From JBFKOL01 sp041628815 (GTDB lineage: Bacteria > Bacteroidota > Bacteroidia > Chitinophagales > Saprospiraceae), in contig JBFKOL010000200.1 of assembly GCA_041628815.1 (NCBI GenBank), positions 1 to 7,680 of the forward strand: a DNA stretch of 7,680 nt, given 5' to 3'. The notes beneath the pieces were generated by a model, which did not search any database, had not been told where the DNA came from, and was given only the letters and a program-made list of their open reading frames with translations. Both the position numbers and the translations under genes were made by a program. Positions 1-5,740 of this stretch are shown here, in pieces (the first letter of the stretch is position 1; every line of letters starts with the position of its first letter).

Positions 1-328
1 CGCCACCCCGACAATTACCTGGTCTTATACTCATAATACGTGCTTCTCCGGAGACACCACAGTTTTTAGGTGATACAAACCTTAATACTGCACAATAAGT
101 GTTTCCATTTGCATAAGCGCTTGCGTTATTTTCTAAAATGTAATTTACACCTGAACATGTATCATGGAAAATATAACAATTGCCACCGTAGCGCGAGATA
201 GTTCCATTCACCCTGATATTTCTCTGTTTACCATTGTTGGCAAATGTGTCATGGACTTCAATTGAGTTAACGTTTGGGCTGATAAAGAAAAACCCTGTGA
301 ATGAAAGAAATAGTAATAGTTTTCTCAT
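1..328 (-). CDS. Secreted cysteine-containing protein of unknown function (3' end beyond window)
   Basis: An uninterrupted minus-strand reading frame runs from the ATG at 328 to the left edge with no stop, giving 109 visible residues; the C-terminus lies outside the window. The N-terminus (MRKLLLFLSFTGFFFISPN) is a classic Sec signal peptide: two basic residues, then a long hydrophobic core, with likely cleavage around residue 22. The mature part is rich in Asn, Gly and Ser. It has five Cys at roughly residues 55, 62, 82, 95 and 107, which suggests disulphide bonds in an exported protein. An in-frame ATG at 346 would add MTTTRI in front. The 328 start gives the more typical signal peptide and leaves a leader of about 30 bases behind the putative promoter at 365-396. 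I recognise no family, and no function is proposed. Export is well supported; the function is unknown. Confidence 0.62.
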   Translation of the reverse strand, partial: MRKLLLFLSFTGFFFISPNVNSIEVHDTFANNGKQRNIRVNGTISRYGGNCYIFHDTCSGVNYILENNASAYANGNTYCAVLRFVSPKNCGVSGEARIMSIRPGNCRGG

Positions 329-364
329 AATTCGAGTTGTAGTCATTATAAAATCAATAGATAT

Positions 365-396
365 CAAACATTTGGGTCAATGATTATTTCCCAAAA
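365..396 (-). promoter_or_regulatory. Putative Bacteroidota-type promoter for the secreted protein gene
   Basis: Read on the minus strand, TTTTG (396-392) is followed by 19 bases and then AATGTTTG (372-365). This fits the Bacteroidota housekeeping pattern TTTG-N19/20-TAnnTTTG, with one mismatch in the -7 element. Transcription would begin near 359, about 30 bases before the ATG at 328. The surrounding DNA is AT-rich, so a chance match is possible. Confidence 0.35.
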
Positions 397-484
397 GTCT
401 ATTCAGCACAATTTGATTATTAAATGGACAAATCCATATTATTCGTCAATCTTTATTTTCACTTCCAAAATAAAAAGCTCTGAT

Positions 485-868
485 TTATTCCCTGGAATGC
501 CATCAATTCACAACCTGACCAACCCGCTCAAAAAACTCTCCGATCTTCGCGGTGTCAGCTTTATATGGGACGATGAATACGGCGGGCATGATGACATCAG
601 CTTTATCGCCGAAGAAGTGAGCAAGGTGCTTCCGTCAGTGTTTGTCTATGAGAATAACGCCGTCGATGCATCGAGCATGGACTAGAGGCTAAGGACACCG
701 CCTCTTGTCTAAGTCGCCAAAGCTATGCGACAGGATTTCCAGGATAAGTCTGCGAAGCAGTAGCGTTTACTTATATCACAACTGTCAGAAATTGACGCAA
801 TAAAACAAGAACTGGTAGATGTCAAGGCTTTATTAAAAACCCAAGAGAGTACTACGGCTGAGGAATAG
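485..868 (+). pseudogene. Remnant of a tail-fibre/adhesin-type gene: Peptidase_S74 (endosialidase chaperone) C-terminal domain with three nonsense codons
   Basis: The plus-strand frame encodes NPLKKLSDLRGVSFIWDDEY (527-586), then an FIAEEVSKVLPSV segment and an SSMD segment (671-682). These are hallmarks of the S74 domain, which folds and auto-cleaves at the C-terminus of phage tail spikes and many bacterial surface proteins. After MD the frame meets TAG (683-685), but homology continues in the same frame. TPPLV, then TAA (710-712), then VAKAMRQDFQDKSAKQ, then TAG (761-763), then SQLSEIDAIKQELVDVKALL lead to a natural-looking TAG at 866-868. The stops replace what is normally Tyr (MDYS), Glu (LLVEAV) and a residue of the coiled coil, so no frameshift is needed. 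The usual SDxRLK start of the domain and everything upstream are missing or scrambled. An ATG at 380 opens the frame, but the stretch 380-484 is AT-rich and unlike the family. The gene is almost certainly non-functional. Confidence 0.75.
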
Positions 869-1101
869 TGGAGGTTCTGGAGGTTTGGGTCAGCTGGAGA
901 AGAACGACACATTTGATTGACGAACATTAGATTACATGTCGAGGGTATACCGGTTATCACAGCTTTATGAGCTAAATCTCCCTGTTCCTGAAGAGGGATT
1001 TGTTCAAAGAAGATCTCGTAGGACCACCCATATCAACTTTTATTTTCAATCATTACCTTTTCACCCGCATTGTTATATTCATGTAACCTTAAAAGTGGTC
1101 G
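869..1101. other. Non-coding or decayed stretch between the S74 remnant and the methyltransferase
   Basis: I see no supported gene here. It starts with a short imperfect direct repeat (TGGAGGTTC/TGGAGGTTT at 868-885). A 57-codon frame (936-1109) has no recognisable motif and overlaps the next start. No promoter close to consensus, no terminator hairpin and no RNA gene was recognised. Confidence 0.5.
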
Positions 1102-1857
1102 ATGACTGAACGAACAGACAAAGAGTGGAAGAAATTTGGCAAGCTATGCCCTTATTTTGGCGTCCTGTCTGATCAAAAATACCTGCCGGAAAACCTATCT
1201 ACACAAAGTTTAGATGATTTTTTTGAGAGCGGGCGAACACACGTTAAGGAAACCATTGGATGGATCAATGACGAAATCCCCGGTTTCATTCCCGAAAGGT
1301 TGCTTGATTTTGGTTGTGGAACTGGGCGTCTTACCATTCCTTTTTCTTCGTTTGCAGAACAAGTGGTGGGCGTGGATGTGTCGGAAGAGATGCTTTCACT
1401 TGCACGAAAAAATTCGCTGCAATTCAAAAGAACCAATATCGACTTTCTGTCGCTCCACGAACTCCTAGAGGAAGAAAAAGAAGGATTTGATCTGATATTT
1501 TCTTTTATCGTTTTCCAACATATTGAAAAAAAAAGAGGGGAAGAGATCCTTCAAAGATTGCTGGGTTTATTGAACCCGAATGGTCTCATAATCATTCATT
1601 TGACCTATCACTTTACAAAAAACTCCCGCGCTCACAATTTTGCTACATTCCTCAGAAAGAATTTTTCGGTTATAAATCGAGTGCTGAATTGGCGATTAGG
1701 CAAGCCTCAATATTTTCCACTCATGCTCATGACCAACTATGACCTGAACAGGGTTTTTAAGATTTTCCAAACAGGGAAGTTCAAAATATTGTCGATCAAA
1801 TATACCGACCATGGCGGTCATCTGGGGCTGGTTATTATGGCCAGCAATGAGATTTGA
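1102..1857 (+). CDS. Class I SAM-dependent methyltransferase
   Basis: A 251-residue protein with a complete Rossmann-type methyltransferase core. SAM-binding motif I is LLDFGCGTGRL (residues 67-77). The acidic ribose-binding loop is VGVDVSEEMLSLA (89-101; D92 follows strand 2). The strand-4 motif is DLIFSFIVFQHI (130-141), and the strand-5 motif is LNPNGLIIIHL (157-167). The N-terminal part has a WKKFGKLCPYFGVLS segment (9-23), which resembles the lead-in of Methyltransf_25/11-type small-molecule methyltransferases. The C-terminal ~80 residues are basic and aromatic and probably form the substrate cap; they give no substrate clue. The protein should be cytoplasmic, as there is no signal peptide or membrane segment. 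ATG 1102 is the first start in frame and leaves a full-length fold; no strong Shine-Dalgarno precedes it. The gene stands alone, with a decayed region upstream and a 224-base gap downstream, so context does not reveal the acceptor. The fold assignment is secure; the substrate is unknown. Confidence 0.88.
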   Translation: MTERTDKEWKKFGKLCPYFGVLSDQKYLPENLSTQSLDDFFESGRTHVKETIGWINDEIPGFIPERLLDFGCGTGRLTIPFSSFAEQVVGVDVSEEMLSLARKNSLQFKRTNIDFLSLHELLEEEKEGFDLIFSFIVFQHIEKKRGEEILQRLLGLLNPNGLIIIHLTYHFTKNSRAHNFATFLRKNFSVINRVLNWRLGKPQYFPLMLMTNYDLNRVFKIFQTGKFKILSIKYTDHGGHLGLVIMASNEI

Positions 1858-2081
1858 TCATACTGGAGTTTATTCATTTACAAGAATCTTATCGTGTAGC
1901 TTCGCCTATTATGAAAATCAATTTTGTAGTGTTTTAACAGAAAAATTCTTCGAGCTGCCTGCCTTTATCGGATTCTTAAAAATAATGACAAGGGTCATCA
2001 TTCCTCATAGCATTGCATCAATCTTATGACCCCAGATTCCATCTATTTTTCTCGAGTCATTAAACTGAACAAAGACATTAT
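1858..2081. other. Intergenic region upstream of the kinase pair, with a 7-base inverted repeat
   Basis: This gap of 224 bases has no gene that I can support; the short open frame across it is a continuation of an out-of-frame shadow of the methyltransferase. It contains GGGTCAT (1992-1998) and its perfect inverse ATGACCC (2026-2032), separated by 27 bases, plus a third ATGAC at 1985-1989. This could be an operator or chance. A TATTTTTC at 2044-2051 resembles a -7 element, but no TTG lies at the right distance. Confidence 0.35.
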
Positions 2082-2591
2082 ATGCCAAGACGTAAGATAA
2101 TAGTCGTTACCGGATTGCCCGGCACAGGTAAAACGACCTTTGCGCGTGCTATGTCGGAAGCTACCGGAGCACATCACCTTTTTAGTGATCAGATCAGAGA
2201 ACAGATCGGGAAAAGGGGTGCATATGATCCAAAAAACAAAGACGAGGTATACAACTTTTTAATAGCTCGCGCCGTCGAATTGTTAGATGTAGAACAAATT
2301 GTCATAGTGGATGCCACCTTTTCAAAAGAAAAGTGGCGAAAGATGCTGAAAGAAAGGTGTCACGCGATCGGGGTCGACCTGTTCTGGATATGTCTCACCG
2401 CGTCGGAAGACACCATCAAAAAAAGGGTTTCAAAAACCAGGCCTTACAGCCAAGCAGACTTCGGGGTCTATCAAAAACTGAAAAAAGAATTCGACGAGCT
2501 CAATATGCACCATCTGCCATTGTCATCAGACCGCCTTTCCCTCGAAGAAATGGTAGGCAAAGCGATCTCATACATCGGATATTCTGAATAA
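2082..2591 (+). CDS. P-loop kinase-like ATPase (AAA_33 / COG0645 type)
   Basis: A 169-residue cytoplasmic nucleotide-binding protein. The Walker A motif is GLPGTGKTT (residues 11-19), directly after the first beta strand (KIIVVT). A substrate-region FSDQIRE follows (34-40), where gluconate- and adenylylsulfate-kinase-like proteins carry an acidic residue for the phosphate acceptor. The second strand IVIVDATF (73-80) is the Walker B-like position. A basic lid region (KKRVSKTRPYSQAD, 113-126) leads to a QKLKKEFDEL helix. Length and motif order match predicted kinases of the AAA_33/COG0645 family. Such a domain often forms the C-terminal half of 'bifunctional aminoglycoside phosphotransferase/ATP-binding protein'. 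Here the partner is the next gene, 6 bases downstream on the same strand, so the two are probably co-transcribed and may form a complex. The substrate is not known for the family. ATG 2082 places Walker A at the usual distance from the N-terminus. Confidence 0.85.
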   Translation: MPRRKIIVVTGLPGTGKTTFARAMSEATGAHHLFSDQIREQIGKRGAYDPKNKDEVYNFLIARAVELLDVEQIVIVDATFSKEKWRKMLKERCHAIGVDLFWICLTASEDTIKKRVSKTRPYSQADFGVYQKLKKEFDELNMHHLPLSSDRLSLEEMVGKAISYIGYSE

Positions 2592-2597
2592 CCTTTT

Positions 2598-3626
2598 ATG
2601 GACCATCAATTGATTCAAAACCTTAGTGAAACTCTCTCAACAAAGGATCCCGTAGAGGAATTGGTAGAAACGCACATTTCCTGGGTGATTCTAACCAGGG
2701 ATTTGGCATTCAAGATTAAAAAACCCGTCAAATTTTCTTTCCTGGATTTTTCGACGCTGGAGAAACGAAGGTATTACTGTCACCGCGAAGTTGTCCTTAA
2801 TCAGCGTCTTGCTCCCAAAATGTATTTGAACGTTGCCGAAATTCGCCAGGACGGGGTAAGAACAACACTCGAAGAATCCTCCGGTAAAATTATCGACTAT
2901 GCCGTAAAAATGACCAGGATGGAATCATCTCGCCAGATGAACATCTTGCTGGAAAAGAATCAAGTCCAAAACCACCACATCGAACAGCTCGCACAAAAAC
3001 TCTCCGGCTTTCACCGAACTGCCCTTGCCATGAAAGATCATCTCAACCTCGACCTTCAACAAGAGGATTATGCCGATATTCTACATGGAAGTACAGGTAA
3101 GTCCGTTGAAGCATTTATCAAAAAAGAGCTTGGTGCGGGGGCGTTGAAAACCATAAAGAGAAGTATAGACTTCAGTGCAGACTTTCTGCGCATCTTTTCA
3201 AGAAGGCTGAAAAAACGCGCACAATCAGGTTTCAAAATTGATGGGCATGGCGACCTTCATTCCAAGAATATTTTCTTGTTGAAAGAACCTGTAATTTTTG
3301 ACTGTATAGAGTTTAACGATCATTTCAGGCGCCTTGATGTCCTTGATGAACTCGCCTTCTTTTGTATGGACCTGGAACTCTACGGCCGGAATAATCTTTC
3401 AGAGCAAATGCTTCAAACGTACCAGGATCTATATCCGGTTCTGAATGATGACCTGGATTATAAGATCTTTCAATATTACCAGTTGTACCGCGCCAATGTC
3501 AAAATTAAGGTAAATGCCTTGAAGGCCATCCAGGCCGGCAAACAGGAAGTAACCAGTGACAGAACGGCGTTGGCCTCCAACTATATGGCTCTGTTCAACA
3601 GGTATTTCAAGTCAATCCAGGACTAA
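2598..3626 (+). CDS. Aminoglycoside phosphotransferase-fold protein (COG2187 type), stand-alone
   Basis: A 342-residue protein of the APH/protein-kinase-like fold. Near the N-terminus, DLAFKIKKPVKFSFLDFSTL (35-54) is a signature of the COG2187 family; K39 or K41 probably contacts ATP and E64 (CHREVVLN) sits at the helix-C position. The catalytic loop is HGDLHSKNI (217-225), with D219 as base and N224 as metal ligand. The DFG-equivalent is IFDCIEFND (233-241), with D235. It is followed by RRLDVLDELAFFCMDLELYG, also typical of this family. All key kinase residues are present, so it is probably active, but the family's substrate is undefined and an antibiotic-resistance role should not be assumed from the fold name. 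It starts 6 bases after the P-loop protein, whose domain is fused to this one in many Proteobacteria. Together the two have 511 residues, near the length I would expect for the fused form. No signal peptide; cytoplasmic. Confidence 0.87.
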   Translation: MDHQLIQNLSETLSTKDPVEELVETHISWVILTRDLAFKIKKPVKFSFLDFSTLEKRRYYCHREVVLNQRLAPKMYLNVAEIRQDGVRTTLEESSGKIIDYAVKMTRMESSRQMNILLEKNQVQNHHIEQLAQKLSGFHRTALAMKDHLNLDLQQEDYADILHGSTGKSVEAFIKKELGAGALKTIKRSIDFSADFLRIFSRRLKKRAQSGFKIDGHGDLHSKNIFLLKEPVIFDCIEFNDHFRRLDVLDELAFFCMDLELYGRNNLSEQMLQTYQDLYPVLNDDLDYKIFQYYQLYRANVKIKVNALKAIQAGKQEVTSDRTALASNYMALFNRYFKSIQD

Positions 3627-3772
3627 AATCACATCTGTCAACAAAGCACTTTTCATGGTTTTCTCCATCGTTCCACAGTCATTGTTGTTTTCACAATCAA
3701 TCTTTGGCATTCTACATATTCTCTTTCTTTTGAATTCATTTATATTTATTCCTGCCAGTCCAAAATGTCCAA
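3627..3772. other. Intergenic gap upstream of the lipoprotein-deacylase pair
   Basis: These 146 AT-rich bases separate the kinase pair from the lipoprotein genes and presumably hold the promoter of the latter. AATCTTTG (3699-3706) and TATATTTA (3741-3748) each match a Bacteroidota -7 element in seven of eight positions, but neither has a TTG at the expected 19-21 bases upstream. ATTGT (3681-3685) and ACAAT (3693-3697) form a weak 5-base inverted repeat that is too AT-rich for a terminator. Confidence 0.3.
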
Positions 3773-4096
3773 GTGAAACCAATCTTTCTCATTGCTCTGT
3801 TGTTTTGCATAGTTTCCTGTCATCGCGAGGTCTGCCAGGAATGCCTGGTAATAAAAGAGAGCAACAAAGAGGCCGTCATTTCAGGAATAAAAAAGATTGG
3901 TGCAGGGGCGATCTATCAATTGGATCGAAGGCCTTTCACCGAATTGGAAAGTTCGCATTTTGTCTCATGTGACATCTCTGAAATGGCCCGGGTCGAAAAC
4001 CTTGACAACCTGCTTGAAATCCGAACCGTGGTATACGAAGGCTTGATTCTTCAATACCAGGTCCGGTGGTTCGCCAATTGCAAGTTGATTGAATAA
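3773..4096 (+). CDS. Small cysteine-containing lipoprotein of unknown function (GTG start)
   Basis: A 107-residue product beginning at GTG 3773. The N-terminus MKPIFLIALLFCIVSC is a lipoprotein signal peptide: Lys at position 2, a hydrophobic core, and a lipobox ending in C16 (IVSC). The mature protein would therefore be lipid-anchored in the cell envelope after 15 residues are removed. Directly after the anchor comes CHREVCQEC (16-24), and further Cys lie at 66 (FVSC) and 103 (ANC). That leaves four non-anchor cysteines, enough for two disulphides or a small metal site. The overlapping ATG at 3765 reads only three codons before TGA, so GTG is the only start that preserves the signal peptide. 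The gene ends 7 bases before the preferred start of the deacylase, which strongly suggests one transcript. I recognise no family. It could be an accessory subunit of the deacylase or simply a co-expressed envelope protein. Confidence 0.68.
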   Translation: MKPIFLIALLFCIVSCHREVCQECLVIKESNKEAVISGIKKIGAGAIYQLDRRPFTELESSHFVSCDISEMARVENLDNLLEIRTVVYEGLILQYQVRWFANCKLIE

Positions 4097-4103
4097 CAAT
4101 GAC

Positions 4104-5675
4104 ATGATTTTTACAGGCCGATACTCCGTTGTCTGCGTTTTGATCTTCCTGATCATTTCTTGCACTAAAGAGCCGCAGGAGGTGGATATTCTCATCGTGG
4201 GAGGACTGGTCTATGACGGTCTTAACAGCCACCCCTCCAACAGCCAAATAGCCATTAAAGATGACAGGATTGAATGGATAGGTAAAGAAATCGGAAGTTT
4301 TGTCGCTAAGGACACCATCCCTGCCTACGGTATGATCGTAGCACCTGGATTCATCGACCCACATACCCATGCCGGAGGGGATCTTGATGACACATTGCGC
4401 AATAGCAATATAAATTACCTTTTGCAAGGCGTTACAACGGTTTTTGTCGGCAACGATGGGCGAAGTTATTCAAACCTTATTCCCCTTTTTGAAAAATGGC
4501 AAAACCAGGGTATTGGCACCAATGCTGCAAGCTACATAGGCCACTCTACGGTGCGAAGACAGGTGATGGGCATGAGAGATACGCTCGCAACATTGGAGGA
4601 ACTCGACAACATGAGGTTGCTTGTTAAACGCGGCATGGAAGCGGGCGCCATCGGCCTCTCGAGCGGTCTTTTTTATCCCCCGGCATCCTACTCTAATACT
4701 GAAGAGGTGATTGCCCTGGCCAGGGAAGCATCCGCTTTTGGGGGCATTTACGACGTACACATGCGCGACGAAAGCTCGTACAACGTCGGGCTAATCGGAT
4801 CGGTGGAAGAGACCATACGCATCGCTGAAGAAGCCAATATTCCCGGTCACATAGCCCACATCAAATGTCTGGGTGCCGATGTATGGGGTCAAAGCTTGGC
4901 CGTCATTCAAATGATTGAAAATGCGAGGAATAGCGGCATTCGCATAACGGCTGATCAATACCCCTACATAGCTTCCGGTACAAGTATTGCCGGTGCTCTC
5001 ATACCGAGATGGGTCTTTACCGACGGCAATGCGGATGAAAAATTCAACGATGTCCGTCTCCGGGATCAAATCAAGAACGAAATGGCTGACAACCTGAGAC
5101 GAAGGGGTGGTCCTGCGTCTATTCTTTTCACCGCCCCCTCTTCTAAAAATGAAGACATACTCGGTTTGACCCTTGATGATGTAGCTCAATCCAACGGCGT
5201 TGATCCAGTAGAGGCTGCCATCGAAGTATTTTTAAAAGGTGGCTCCTCCGTGGCTTCATTCAATATGAATGAAGGTGATGTCAGGAATTTTATGCAGCAG
5301 CCCTGGGTGATGACGGGGTCCGACGGCAGCACTGGGCATCCGCGGAAATATGGCTCCTTCCCGAGGAAAATCCGAAATTATGTCTTGGAAGAGAAGGTGC
5401 TTACCATGTCCGAAATGATCAACAGAAGTACGGCCTTGCCTGCTGAAACATTTAAGATAGCTGAGCGGGGTATGTTGAGTCCAGGCTATTTTGCAGATAT
5501 TATTGTTTTCAACCCCAATCAAATACGGGACATCGCCTCATTTGAAAAACCGTACGAATTGTCTGTTGGTGTGAGTTACGTCATGGTCAATGGCCAAGTC
5601 ACCGTAGAAAATGGTGTCTATACAGGAGCCCTAAGCGGAAAAGTCCTCAGGAGGATAAACCAGCAGTTGCAATAG
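4104..5675 (+). CDS. N-acyl-D-amino-acid deacylase (D-aminoacylase) family amidohydrolase, lipoprotein form
   Basis: A 523-residue amidohydrolase-superfamily enzyme (COG3653 type), expected to hydrolyse N-acyl-D-amino acids or related amides. Numbering is from ATG 4104. Residues 1-20 end in a lipobox, LIISC (C20), so the enzyme should be anchored in the envelope; many relatives are cytoplasmic. The metal-dependent core shows PGFIDPHTHAG (81-91; H87, H89), VHMRDES (218-224; H219), AHIK (H252) and TGSDG with catalytic D407. HPRKYGSFPRKI (412-423) and the C-terminal RGMLSPGYFADIIVFNP segment (455-471) are typical of the family. The odd point is GNDG (116-119), where characterised D-aminoacylases have GNCG with Cys as a zinc ligand. 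A TTG at 4089 would overlap the upstream gene by 8 bases and add five polar residues. ATG 4104 gives a better signal peptide and a 7-base gap. Family is secure; exact substrate is uncertain. Confidence 0.88.
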   Translation: MIFTGRYSVVCVLIFLIISCTKEPQEVDILIVGGLVYDGLNSHPSNSQIAIKDDRIEWIGKEIGSFVAKDTIPAYGMIVAPGFIDPHTHAGGDLDDTLRNSNINYLLQGVTTVFVGNDGRSYSNLIPLFEKWQNQGIGTNAASYIGHSTVRRQVMGMRDTLATLEELDNMRLLVKRGMEAGAIGLSSGLFYPPASYSNTEEVIALAREASAFGGIYDVHMRDESSYNVGLIGSVEETIRIAEEANIPGHIAHIKCLGADVWGQSLAVIQMIENARNSGIRITADQYPYIASGTSIAGALIPRWVFTDGNADEKFNDVRLRDQIKNEMADNLRRRGGPASILFTAPSSKNEDILGLTLDDVAQSNGVDPVEAAIEVFLKGGSSVASFNMNEGDVRNFMQQPWVMTGSDGSTGHPRKYGSFPRKIRNYVLEEKVLTMSEMINRSTALPAETFKIAERGMLSPGYFADIIVFNPNQIRDIASFEKPYELSVGVSYVMVNGQVTVENGVYTGALSGKVLRRINQQLQ

Positions 5676-5740
5676 CTATTTAAGTCTCGATAGTTTGAAT
5701 GTCAGCCACTGTCAATATATTCCCGGCTAAAATCGGTAAA
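5676..5740. other. Short convergent intergenic gap
   Basis: This 65-base spacer lies between the converging 3' ends of the deacylase and the aminopeptidase. I looked for a bidirectional hairpin terminator. Only a very short CCG/CGG pairing (near 5723-5737) is present and there is no adjacent T-run, so no terminator is called. Confidence 0.4.

Noticed and set aside
380..484. ATG-initiated N-terminal part of the frame leading into the S74 remnant
   Set aside because: It is AT-rich (about 28% GC), unlike the family, and upstream of the composition step. It is more likely chance openness than a genuine N-terminus.
709..960. Minus-strand 83-residue frame
   Set aside because: It is the antisense shadow of the S74 remnant, which has recognisable homology on the plus strand; this frame has none.
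936..1109. 57-codon plus-strand frame beginning with ATG and overlapping the methyltransferase start by 8 bases
   Set aside because: It has no recognisable motif, signal peptide or plausible coding character. The overlap alone is weak evidence, and the flanking region is decayed.
1811..2029. Plus-strand 72-residue frame across the methyltransferase end and the following gap
   Set aside because: It begins inside the methyltransferase in another frame, and its product shows no motif or coding character.
2598..3626. Aminoglycoside resistance gene
   Set aside because: The protein shares the phosphotransferase fold, but its signature segments match the COG2187 family of unknown substrate, not known resistance enzymes.
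4089..4103. TTG start for the deacylase
   Set aside because: It would put five extra polar residues before the signal peptide and overlap the upstream gene. ATG 4104 gives a normal lipoprotein leader.
3936..4427. Minus-strand 163-residue frame opposite the lipoprotein and deacylase starts
   Set aside because: It lies antisense to two genes with clear signal peptides and family motifs, and shows no domain of its own.
5676..5740. Bidirectional terminator between the convergent genes
   Set aside because: No stem longer than a few base pairs and no T-run next to it could be found.
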